Below, one piece after another: positions 1 through 5,381 of a stretch of DNA of 5,381 nt (positions are counted from its first letter, which is position 1; the number at the start of each line of letters is the position of its first letter). Source of the stretch: JADHUC01 sp964617665. GTDB taxonomy: Bacteria; Planctomycetota; Planctomycetia; Pirellulales; Pirellulaceae. The notes below the pieces were generated by a model, which was not told the DNA's origin, searched no databases, and saw only the letters and a program-made list of their open reading frames with translations. A program made the position numbers and the translations under genes. The stretch covers positions 1 to 5,381 of the forward strand of contig CAZUAH010000803.1 of assembly GCA_964617665.1 (NCBI GenBank), written 5' to 3'.

Positions 1-221
1 TGTGGAGTCCCTCAAAATGATCCCCAATCGTGAAGAGAATCTGGGCCGCCGGAAAAGCACGAGAACTCGCGCAGAAAACTCCAGAATGTCGTGACAGAGA
101 GCTCCGCCATCAGCGACACGATGGGCACATCTATGTGCCCGCGCTGCTTGGCCTACTCCCCGACGAGTGGAACGAAAGTACGGCAGGCAGATAGAGATGA
201 GGCAACAGGGGCAGATCGCTG
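1..221. other. left-edge noncoding stretch, probable IS end running off the window
   Basis: No convincing coding region is seen here on either strand. Positions 55-102 match, on the minus strand, the left end of the IS fragments at 2001 and 3870 (separate entry). Reading the minus strand onward from 54 to 1, the sequence carries a purine-rich GAGGGA (complement of 8-13) and ends in ...CCACA at base 1. This is what a ribosome binding site just before a transposase start codon lying outside the window would look like, but the codon itself cannot be seen. Bases 103-221 are the 3' flank of the isomerase gene; I see no T-tract terminator in them. Confidence 0.4.
55..102 (-). repeat. inverted third copy of the IS left end
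   Basis: The minus strand from 102 down to 55 aligns without gaps to the first 48 bases or so (from GCTGTCTGTCAC) of the IS fragment at 3872, with about 39 of 48 matches by hand count. Shared blocks include TCTGTCAC, ACATTCTG, GCGCGA and TTCTCGT in the same order and spacing. The fragment at 2001 shares some of the bases at which this copy differs from the 3870 copy. The tip of the end (102) faces the isomerase gene, so the element body would lie to the left, beyond the window. It could instead be the right-hand inverted repeat of a plus-strand element coming from the left, if this family has long terminal repeats. It is more diverged than the other two copies, suggesting an older or related but distinct element. 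Confidence 0.6.
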
Positions 222-1706
222 TCACACGGTTGTCGTCATCTCTTTGCCTTCCTCCACGACCTTGAGGCCCATCAGATGCGCCAAGTCGCGGACGTTGTCT
301 GCGTGATCGCCATAGAACAAGACTCGATGCAACAGAGTCATCATGTCGTCTGACAAGACGCCGGCGCCCCACTTGTCGAAGACTTCACGAGCGTTCTCTA
401 CTTCGGTTACCACTTGTGTGCGGCAGCCGCGGTCGTCGAAATCGCAGACTTCGACGATCGTCCCTGTGGTGAACAGGATCGTGTCCAGATTCGCCATCTT
501 TGCCCAGGTCACCGGCTGACCGATATCGCGGTTCATGAAGACCTCCAATGACGCTCCGCGGTTGTCGTCGCGATGGCTGCGAATCGAGAAGGGTAGACGT
601 TCGGACGCCGGGCCGTTCATCTTCGTGGGAGCCACACAGTGTGCGTGGATCACAGCGTTCTTTGATGTATCTATCAATGGGTCCGTGATGAAGCCAGGGA
701 GGCCAAAGGCATAGAGAAACATCAACATCGTCAGCGTTGAATCCATATCGGCTTCACAGGCACCGACAACGCCTTCGTCCAAGAGGCGGCTGAAGCCAAG
801 GCACGGATAGCCGAGCTTCTGAATGGGGATGCCACCTAGGCATTTGACCGTAATTGCCCGTGCTCCGTGTTTGAGCATGAGTTGTTTCATAGCCAAGTAC
901 GTCTTACATGACTTGACGATCTCTTCGGTGGTCGGTTCCATGACCTCCTTGGCCTGGGAGATCCAACGCGATTGCGCCTCCTGTTCGGCGGCCGAGGTAT
1001 CAATGGTTGCGTGGAGTTGGACGAATTCGGCCGGCGTAACTTGGATCACCTCGGTGCCCAGTTTCTGTTTCACCAAGTCGAAATCACATGCGGCCTCAGT
1101 TCCCGCTGCGCATCCAGGGTTCCCCACCAGCACGATTTTCGATTGGGCCATACGGGCCGGGACACGCAGCAGGGCGACGATACGGTCGATCTCCGCCAGA
1201 TCGCGCGACGGCGCGAGGATCACGGGCACGCCCTTCTTCTGCAGTCGCGGCACGTACATCCAATCGTGACCGCTAAAAGGCTGGGAGTAGACGGCGACCG
1301 GCTTGCCAGTCCGCGCCAGGACTTCGAAGGGTTCCGAGTTGCCGAAGGACAGGTGAATTACCAGGATCGCGTCCGCCCCGGACTCGTCTATTTTGGGCAG
1401 CAGATCGGCTGCCACCAGAGTTTGGTTGGCAATCAGATCGCCGCCGACGAATTCCACGTCGCCCAAGGTCTTTTTAACCTGATCCAAGTATGGCGAGAAC
1501 CTTTCCTCGATTTCCCGCGCGGCGTCAAAATCTGGTCTTGGCCAGGCTCCGCCGGTTCCCAAGTACACGACATACACTCTCACGGGCGGCAGTTTCGGCC
1601 ATCCTCCTTTTTCCGAGGCCTCGAGCGGACGCGCCGCGATGCCACCGGCGAGAAGCAGACTGCCGGTGGTTCCCAAAAAACCGCGCCGATTCATAGAGAA
1701 CGTCAT
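222..1706 (-). CDS. Tat-exported sugar isomerase-like protein (L-fucose/arabinose isomerase type)
   Basis: A 494-residue protein on the minus strand. I chose the ATG at 1706-1704 because GAGGAGGAA sits about 4 bases upstream (complement of 1711-1719). An upstream in-frame ATG at 1748 would put this site and the signal peptide inside the protein. Residues 5-30 form a twin-arginine signal: NRRGFLG, a hydrophobic stretch, then cleavage probably after LEA (about residue 30). The body resembles the L-fucose isomerase fold, with alpha/beta N-terminal domains (about 41-290) and a C-terminal catalytic part (about 300-494). Glu318 (GACEAD) and Asp342 (ITDPLID) are 24 residues apart, the same spacing as the metal ligands Glu337 and Asp361 I recall for E. 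coli FucI. His468 in a YGDHADN segment fits the third ligand, FucI His528. His356 is another conserved-looking histidine. These matches suggest ketose/aldose isomerisation or a related metal-dependent sugar reaction outside the cytoplasmic membrane; the substrate cannot be read from sequence. The gene stands alone and is transcribed away from the others. Confidence 0.8.
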   Translation of the reverse strand: MTFSMNRRGFLGTTGSLLLAGGIAARPLEASEKGGWPKLPPVRVYVVYLGTGGAWPRPDFDAAREIEERFSPYLDQVKKTLGDVEFVGGDLIANQTLVAADLLPKIDESGADAILVIHLSFGNSEPFEVLARTGKPVAVYSQPFSGHDWMYVPRLQKKGVPVILAPSRDLAEIDRIVALLRVPARMAQSKIVLVGNPGCAAGTEAACDFDLVKQKLGTEVIQVTPAEFVQLHATIDTSAAEQEAQSRWISQAKEVMEPTTEEIVKSCKTYLAMKQLMLKHGARAITVKCLGGIPIQKLGYPCLGFSRLLDEGVVGACEADMDSTLTMLMFLYAFGLPGFITDPLIDTSKNAVIHAHCVAPTKMNGPASERLPFSIRSHRDDNRGASLEVFMNRDIGQPVTWAKMANLDTILFTTGTIVEVCDFDDRGCRTQVVTEVENAREVFDKWGAGVLSDDMMTLLHRVLFYGDHADNVRDLAHLMGLKVVEEGKEMTTTV

Positions 1707-1710
1707 GAAC

Positions 1711-1719
1711 TTCCTCCTC
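1711..1719 (-). promoter_or_regulatory. ribosome binding site deciding the isomerase start
   Basis: On the minus strand this reads GAGGAGGAA, a near-perfect Shine-Dalgarno, followed after four bases by ATG at 1706-1704. It selects this start over the in-frame ATG at 1748 and over the internal ATG at 1694-1692, which would leave only two residues before the twin-arginine pair. Confidence 0.8.
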
Positions 1720-2000
1720 GTGTTTGGTGCGTACGCAGCGTCCTGCACGCGGTTCGGAGGGCCGATCGTACATGGAAAACGGTAACGGCCGTGGCGGACT
1801 CCTTAATCCAGTACTGTAACTGAACTACCGCAGTGGTTCCAGGTAATGGGATCTCCGCAACTGCGTTGAAGTCTCAGGTCAGCCGCCGACATTTCGGTGG
1901 AGGGGGAACAGACGCCGCTCAAGCCCAACTGAACAGAATGTCGAGCCGTCGCAACCGTGAACGCCGGCTCACATTACTCACTTAGTCCTGAAGGTCAACG
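1720..2000. other. intergenic leader between isomerase and IS copy 1
   Basis: No gene is supported here. The part nearest the isomerase is its 5' leader; I could not find a convincing pair of -35 and -10 boxes on the minus strand. A short hairpin with stem CCGCCGA (1883-1889), loop CATT, and TCGGTGG (1894-1900, one G-T pair) is present, but no T-run follows on either strand, so it is not a typical terminator. The sequence just before 2001 (AGGTCAACG) loosely resembles the flank of the second IS copy (AGGTACCCG, 3862-3870), so the IS homology may start up to about nine bases earlier than annotated. Confidence 0.4.
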
Positions 2001-2274
2001 GTGCTGTCTGTCACAATATTCTGCACTCTTTCGCGCGAGTTTTCGTCATTCTACTGGGATCCACTGGGGAAAGCCATCATCAGAGCATGGCTACCACGAC
2101 GCGAATTCAACGCAAATATGACCATCGACTTCGGGAACTCGTTCGAGCTACTGGCGATATCGAGGTGGCACTCAAGCGTGGCGTGCCACCTTCCACTGCA
2201 CCCGGATGGGTAAAGGCCACGATGGCCGAGGTGGTGACCATCGACGTCGCCGACATGAGTATTCTGTAACTGCA
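2001..2274 (+). repeat. direct repeat, left copy
   Basis: This is the unit shared with 3870-4148. The left boundary is sharp at GTGCTGTCTG, and the homology ends at a CTGCAG hexamer (2270-2275 here, 4143-4148 in the other copy). Start-to-start distance is 1869 bases, with the acyltransferase gene between. The long identical stretches, for example GTGGTGACCATCGACGTCGC, are enough to support homologous recombination. Confidence 0.85.
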
Positions 2275-2494
2275 GCAAGATGTTCTTGCCCTCCAGAAAC
2301 GCATCACACGGCTCGTCGCCTTGCTTCGGCTCGTGATGGTTCTGGTTAAGATCGCTGGTTTTTCCTTGGCCAACGCTCGGATTGACGCCCATCAAGCCAC
2401 CGCCGTGGCCAAGCGAGCGCGGCGCCCGGCTAATTCGGGCTTGATTCGGATCGTGAGACGACTTTCCTTCGAGTTTGTACATGGAACCATCTAG
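2087..2494 (+). pseudogene. broken transposase N-terminal region with internal stop
   Basis: The frame opens at ATG 2087 and gives 60 residues (MATTTRIQRKYDHRLREL...) before TAA at 2267-2269. Residues about 16-45 look like a helix-turn-helix (RELVRATGDIEVALKRGVP then PSTAPGWVK). Beyond the stop the same frame continues for 74 codons to TAG at 2492-2494, with a leucine-rich segment (LQQDVLALQKRITRLVALLR) and then KIAGFSLANARI. This is what I remember of the N-terminal half of DDE/rve-type transposases of the IS3/IS481 style; the family name is from memory and uncertain. The second copy has CAA where this one has TAA, so the stop is probably a C-to-T nonsense mutation. No catalytic DDE domain follows. 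The product is very unlikely to be functional. Confidence 0.7.
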
Positions 2495-2570
2495 CCAGTT
2501 CGTGAACGCTGCCTTAACTTGGGTACTCTGATGAACGATCGGTCGCGTCAGATCAGAAAGGCTGCAAGCT

Positions 2571-3860
2571 ATGGACCCGGCGAGACTCGTGGAATCCGAC
2601 CCCCGTGCCCGGCCGAAACCCCTCACATTTCGCCCGCCGAAGCGCAACCGCCTGGTGATTGCACTAATGAAAATGAGGCTACGGCGAACGATCCGACGGA
2701 AGCTCAAAGTTACCGAAATCGACATTGGTCAAGACGACCTGGAGAAACTGAGAGAACTCAAAGGCAAACGGTGTCTGCTGACGCCAACTCACTCCGGAGG
2801 CTTCGAACCTCACATCATCATGTATCTGTCGAAGCTCCTGGGTGACGACTACAACTACATGGCCGCCATGGAAGCGTTCGAGCAATCTCCAGTCACCGGT
2901 TGGATCATGCAGCGGCTTGGAGCGTACTCGATCATTCGGGGTACCGCGGACAGGCCGTCGTTTCAGATGACGAGACAACTTCTTGCCTCAGGAAGGCGGT
3001 GGCTGGTCATTTTCCCCGAAGGTCAAACCGTCTGGCAGAACAGTACGGTTATCCCATTTCAGCAGGGCGTGGTCCAGCTTGCCTTCAAGTCTTACGAGGA
3101 TGCGGCCAAGGGCGAGGAAGATCCTCACCTTTTCTGCATCCCGATCGCTATCAAGTACATCTATCTCGTGGACATGCACGACGAGATCGATGCCTCGCTC
3201 GCACGGCTTGAATCGAAGCTGTTCGCCTCAGAGGGTCTGGAGCAGCTTCCCCGATACGAGCGGTTGCGCCGCGTCGGCGAAGCCGTGCTCGCTGCAAACG
3301 AGCAGATGCATGACGTCACGCCAGACGCTGCCAGCAGCATGGACGACCGCATCCAGAAGATGAAGGAGTGTATTGTCTCACGCTTGGAGCAGCAGCTCGA
3401 AGTGACACCGCCCAAGGGGCGAGTGCTGCTAGATCGCATACGGATTCTGTTCAATACCATCGACCGGATCGTCCACTCGGAATCTGAAACGTCCGATTAC
3501 GAACGGCAGCTGGCGCTGGAACGCCAGCAAGCGGTGCGCAATCTGTACGATGATCTTTGGCGAGTGCTGCAATTCGTGGCGATCTATGATGGATACGTCC
3601 GTGAGTCGATGACGGTCGATCGGTTGCTGGATGTGTTGTGTTTGCTTGAGATGGAGGTATTCAGGGAACGGCGAATGTGGGGGCCGAGAAAGGCACGCGT
3701 CAAGGTCGGAGACCCGATCGACTTGAAGAACCGATATGCATCCTATGCGACAGATCGGCGCGGAGCGGTTCAGGATGTCACCTTGGCGCTTGAGTCATCC
3801 GTACGGCAAATGCTCGATGCCCTGGGAGCAGACTGCGAGACTGTCCGCCAGAACGCCTGA
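2571..3860 (+). CDS. PlsC-like 1-acyl-glycerol-3-phosphate acyltransferase family protein
   Basis: A 429-residue protein, probably an O-acyltransferase in phospholipid synthesis at the inner face of the cytoplasmic membrane. The ATG at 2571 has AAAGG nine bases upstream, and in-frame stops at 2529-2534 exclude a much earlier start. Residues 24-46 are basic and amphipathic, fitting membrane binding. Acyltransferase motifs follow in order: I, THSGGFEP (His74, Glu79); II, GAYSIIRG (117-124); III, FPEG (148-151); IV, VIPFQQGV (160-167). Motif I is normally H-x4-D; here the acidic residue is glutamate. After the strand IPIAIKYIY (190-198) comes a mainly helical, charged stretch (about 199-372). 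A final KVGDPIDL segment (378-385) resembles the G-x-P-I strand that usually follows much sooner in PlsC proteins, so the helical part looks like an insert in the fold. Acyl donor and acceptor are not determinable. IS fragments flank the gene on both sides; the stop lies about 9 bases before the downstream one. No operon partner is seen. Confidence 0.8.
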   Translation: MDPARLVESDPRARPKPLTFRPPKRNRLVIALMKMRLRRTIRRKLKVTEIDIGQDDLEKLRELKGKRCLLTPTHSGGFEPHIIMYLSKLLGDDYNYMAAMEAFEQSPVTGWIMQRLGAYSIIRGTADRPSFQMTRQLLASGRRWLVIFPEGQTVWQNSTVIPFQQGVVQLAFKSYEDAAKGEEDPHLFCIPIAIKYIYLVDMHDEIDASLARLESKLFASEGLEQLPRYERLRRVGEAVLAANEQMHDVTPDAASSMDDRIQKMKECIVSRLEQQLEVTPPKGRVLLDRIRILFNTIDRIVHSESETSDYERQLALERQQAVRNLYDDLWRVLQFVAIYDGYVRESMTVDRLLDVLCLLEMEVFRERRMWGPRKARVKVGDPIDLKNRYASYATDRRGAVQDVTLALESSVRQMLDALGADCETVRQNA

Positions 3861-3869
3861 CAGGTACCC

Positions 3870-4148
3870 GTGCTGTCTGTCACAACATTCTGCACTTTTT
3901 CGCGCGACTTCTCGTCATTCTACTGGGATCCACTGGGGAAAGCTATCATCATCAGATCATGGCTACCACGACGCGATTCCAACGCAAATATGACCATCGA
4001 CCTCGCGAACTCGTTCGAGCTACTGGCAATATCGAGGTGGCACGCAAGCGCGGAGTGCCCCCTTCCACAGCACTCGGATGGGCAAAGGCGACTAAGGCCG
4101 AGGTGGTGACCATCGACGTCGCCGACATGAATACTCTGCAACCTGCAG
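3870..4148 (+). mobile_element. truncated 5' fragment of the same IS element (copy 2)
   Basis: This fragment begins with GTGCTGTCTGTCACAA, nine bases after the acyltransferase stop codon, and matches copy 1 to the CTGCAG at 4143-4148, after which the two sequences have nothing in common. Differences are about 24 substitutions, an extra ATC in the leader near 3950 and an extra C at about 4142. Only the IS tip, leader and first 60 or so codons of the transposase survive. No right-hand inverted repeat is seen in the following sequence. Confidence 0.75.
3870..4148 (+). repeat. direct repeat, right copy
   Basis: This is the right-hand partner of the repeat at 2001, in the same orientation and about 91% identical by hand alignment. 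With its partner it brackets the acyltransferase gene and its leader. Confidence 0.85.
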
Positions 4149-4174
4149 AGGCTCACACATGCCAACAGCCCTGA
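3959..4174 (+). pseudogene. transposase N-terminal remnant, truncated and frameshifted
   Basis: The frame opens at ATG 3959 and gives 71 residues. The first 60 parallel copy 1 (KYDHRPRELVRATGNIEVARKRGVP and onward), including the helix-turn-helix-like part and EVVTIDVADM. At 4139-4141 it keeps the glutamine codon CAA where copy 1 has TAA. One extra C just after this changes the frame relative to copy 1, and after CTGCAG the sequence becomes unrelated, giving an arbitrary tail (PAEAHTCQQP) to TGA at 4172-4174. No coiled coil or catalytic domain is present. A short DNA-binding peptide could in principle be made, but decay is the simpler reading. Confidence 0.7.
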
Positions 4175-4387
4175 TTGCGTATCTGCGTTTTCGTGCGGAG
4201 GTGAAATCGACCGCGGTAGGATGCGCGAGACCTCCTCTTGGCTCATCGGATTGCTTTTCGCCCTCGTTCTCTGAGAATGGCGACGTGTTAGGAAGTCGAG
4301 GTGGCGAGGTCCTGTGCCGCTCGACTGGTCGGCGTGCCGCAGGCTTCCGCGCCCCTCTGTCGAAACACGGTGATAGGAGACACTCCC
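4149..4387 (+). other. leader region upstream of the membrane protein gene
   Basis: No supported gene. The open frames crossing this stretch run on into the next gene in another frame and have no recognisable content. A possible weak promoter is TTGCTT (4251-4256) and GAGAAT (4273-4278) with a 16-base spacer, matching the consensus at only about 3 and 4 of 6 positions. AGGAG at 4375-4379 is the ribosome binding site for the gene starting at 4388. Confidence 0.3.
4375..4379 (+). promoter_or_regulatory. ribosome binding site of the membrane protein gene
   Basis: AGGAG lies 8 bases before ATG 4388. It decides the start against the in-frame upstream GTG at 4301. Confidence 0.75.
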
Positions 4388-5101
4388 ATGAGCGCCGAAT
4401 CAGTCGAGTTTCAGCGAACTCCCATTCGCCCCGTCGATTGCCTGAAAGCGTCGAAAGAGCTGCTGGGCGATCGGTACTGGCTGTTCCTCGGCATCGGCCT
4501 GGTTGGGATCCTGATCGGATCCTTTGTGCCCATGGGCATCTTGCTGGGTCCCATGATGTGCGGGATCTACTACTGCTACTTCCGCCGCATGCGGGGGGAA
4601 GCCATCGAGTTCGGGATGCTTTTCAAGGGATTTGACTATTTCGTGGAGAGCTTGGTGGCGACGCTCATTCTGATGGGCGCGACGATGGTCGTGATGTTGC
4701 CTATGTATTGTCTGTTTTTCGCTGGATTCATGAGCTTCGGGGCCGACATGGAACGTGGTGGCGGCGACGAGGAGGCGGCGATGGCGATGTTTGGGTTGAT
4801 GGGCGTTTTCTACTTGCTGGTGATGCTACTGAGCCTGATAGTTGGGGTCTTCTTCGCCTTTGTCTATCCGCTGATCGTTGATCGCGGCCTGAAGGCTGTG
4901 CCGGCCTTGCGCACCAGCATCCGCGCGACTTGGGCCAACTTCGGCGGCATGCTCGGATTGGTATGCTTGTTGTACCTCATTTCAATAGTGGCGTCGGCGT
5001 GCTGCTACGTCCCGGTGTTTTTCGTTTTGCCGTTCAACCTGGGCGCGTTGGCACTGGCTTACCGCAAGGTGTTCCCGGAAAACTCGAAGCCGGCGGCATG
5101 A
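4388..5101 (+). CDS. uncharacterised multi-pass integral membrane protein
   Basis: A 237-residue protein. I chose ATG 4388 because AGGAG (4375-4379) lies 8 bases upstream and the protein then begins with a short soluble leader. An in-frame GTG at 4301 would add 29 residues with no good ribosome binding site. Hydrophobic segments lie at about 31-64 (one long or two short helices broken by a Pro-Met-Gly), 86-115, 133-163, 186-206 and 207-226. A short acidic, glycine-rich loop (GADMERGGGDEE, 118-129) separates the second and third. Between helices are amphipathic pieces such as RRMRGEAIEFGMLFKGFDYF (66-85) and VDRGLKAVPALRTSIRATW (164-182). The alternating long helices with LIVDRGL and ALRTS-like turns recall DUF975/YciC-type and glycerophosphodiester phosphodiesterase membrane-domain proteins. 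I do not recognise an exact family, and no catalytic motif is evident. The gene appears monocistronic. A small hairpin overlaps its stop codon. Confidence 0.75.
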   Translation: MSAESVEFQRTPIRPVDCLKASKELLGDRYWLFLGIGLVGILIGSFVPMGILLGPMMCGIYYCYFRRMRGEAIEFGMLFKGFDYFVESLVATLILMGATMVVMLPMYCLFFAGFMSFGADMERGGGDEEAAMAMFGLMGVFYLLVMLLSLIVGVFFAFVYPLIVDRGLKAVPALRTSIRATWANFGGMLGLVCLLYLISIVASACCYVPVFFVLPFNLGALALAYRKVFPENSKPAA

Positions 5102-5115
5102 CCACACGATGTGGT
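5101..5115 (+). terminator. small hairpin at the end of the membrane protein gene, possible weak terminator
   Basis: ACCACA, CGA, TGTGGT form a perfect 6-bp stem with a 3-base loop. The last A of the TGA stop is the first base of the stem. The following TTGCTTCCG is only partly T-rich, so intrinsic termination would be weak at best. It could act in mRNA 3' end protection instead, or be chance. Confidence 0.35.
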
Positions 5116-5381
5116 TTGCTTCCGTTTATCGTCGTCGTTGTGCCAAGTCTGCCAACGACCACTGTCAAGGAACAGCGTCTTGATGCAGTTGCTCCTCGTC
5201 CTACAAACTATCCAGCACCCGACCCTAGCGCGCATCGGTCCGACACTCCGAGTTCAATTACGCCCTCGACCTAAGGCGCGTCGGTGGCGCACACCCGAGC
5301 AACGAAGCGCCGGTTGCGAACCTGCATGGGTCACATCCATTGCGCCGAGAAGCTTGGGAAAGGAGGAAGAGATGTAGGAAA
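5116..5381 (+). other. right-edge noncoding tail with a strong Shine-Dalgarno
   Basis: No supported gene: the frames through this stretch have low-complexity or arbitrary translations. AGGAGGAAG at 5361-5369 is a strong ribosome binding site; the ATG at 5372-5374 at the right distance is followed at once by TAG (5375-5377). Either this is a start-stop minimal frame, or the real gene begins beyond the window. A candidate promoter at 5180-5207 is listed separately. Confidence 0.35.
5180..5207 (+). promoter_or_regulatory. candidate sigma-70-type promoter
   Basis: TTGATG (5180-5185) and TACAAA (5202-5207) are separated by 16 bases, each matching the consensus at 4 of 6 positions. It points to the strong ribosome binding site near 5361 and whatever lies beyond the window. 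Such partial matches arise often by chance. Confidence 0.2.

Larger units (their letters stand above)
2001..2494 (+). mobile_element. degenerate 5' fragment of an IS element (copy 1)
   Basis: The first roughly 270 bases match the fragment at 3870-4148 with about 24 substitutions and one 3-base indel (about 91% identity by hand alignment). The presumed left tip is GTGCTGTCTGTCACAA. It is followed by an 86-base leader and a transposase reading frame from 2087. No matching right end (TTGTGACAGACAGC or similar) is visible downstream, so the element is truncated. The right limit is uncertain: recognisable transposase-like sequence continues to roughly 2400, and the reading frame closes at 2494. 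Confidence 0.7.

Noticed and set aside
215..232. CTGTCACAC resembling the IS tip
   Set aside because: The match is confined to a few bases inside the end of the isomerase coding region and does not extend.
972..1823. 283-codon open frame on the plus strand opposite the isomerase gene
   Set aside because: It is antisense to a gene with a clear signal peptide, ribosome binding site and active-site motifs. Its translation is rich in Arg, Gly and His with no recognisable domain, as expected for a shadow frame in GC-rich DNA.
1883..1900. Hairpin CCGCCGA/TCGGTGG as a terminator
   Set aside because: No run of T follows on either strand, and the stem needs a G-T pair.
1932..1942. CAGAATGTCGA match to the inverted IS end at 82-92
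   Set aside because: Only about 11 bases match, and the following sequence (GCCGTCGCAACC) does not continue the IS end, so chance is enough to explain it.
2051..2725. 224-codon open frame on the minus strand across IS copy 1 and the start of the acyltransferase gene
   Set aside because: It is antisense to both, has an arbitrary composition, and a matching shorter shadow occurs opposite IS copy 2, so the open frame is inherited from the repeat rather than selected.
4159..4635. 158-codon plus-strand frame overlapping the start of the membrane protein gene
   Set aside because: No domain, no good ribosome binding site, and an Arg/Ser/Gly-rich translation. The overlapping frame from 4388 has a good ribosome binding site and clear membrane helices.
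5111..5377. 88-codon plus-strand frame at the right end
   Set aside because: The composition looks random, there is no ribosome binding site at its start, and the strong Shine-Dalgarno lies near its end rather than its beginning.
1..5381. CRISPR array, tRNA, rRNA or phage/toxin-antitoxin defence system
   Set aside because: No regularly spaced short repeats, cloverleaf-like segments, or defence or toxin-antitoxin protein motifs could be seen. The only long repeats are the IS fragments.

Overview
The window (5381 bases, GC-rich, roughly mid-to-high 50s percent by eye) looks like accessory chromosomal DNA of a Gram-negative-type bacterium. A planctomycete or a related lineage is my best guess. 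The reasons are a sugar-isomerase-like enzyme behind a twin-arginine signal, a long PlsC-like acyltransferase with a helical insert, and a small multi-pass membrane protein of a style I associate with those genomes. This placement is inference; no rRNA or other marker gene is present.

Layout. Bases 1-221 hold no supported gene, but 55-102 match, on the minus strand, the left end of an insertion-sequence (IS) family that occurs twice more in the window. Bases 222-1706 (minus) encode a Tat-exported protein of the L-fucose/arabinose isomerase type. Bases 1707-2000 hold its ribosome binding site and leader and no gene. Bases 2001 to about 2494 are a decayed 5' part of a transposase gene with its IS left end (copy 1). 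Bases 2571-3860 (plus) encode an acyltransferase of the 1-acyl-glycerol-3-phosphate type. Bases 3870 to about 4148 are a second, shorter 5' fragment of the same IS (copy 2, about 91% identical to copy 1). Bases 4388-5101 (plus) encode an uncharacterised integral membrane protein. Bases 5102-5381 are a noncoding tail that ends in a strong Shine-Dalgarno followed by ATG-TAG.

The three intact genes do not form an obvious operon. The isomerase gene diverges from the rest, and each gene is separated from the next by IS debris or a leader of more than 200 bases. The strongest structural theme is the three related IS ends. The isomerase segment lies between two ends pointing away from it (tips at 102 and 2001), and the acyltransferase gene lies between two same-direction fragments whose left boundaries are 1869 bases apart. 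No intact transposase, right-hand IS end, CRISPR array, tRNA or rRNA was seen. I found no convincing new multi-gene system. The items most worth checking are the IS arrangement, the exported isomerase with an apparently intact metal site, and the acyltransferase with a glutamate in place of the usual catalytic aspartate.
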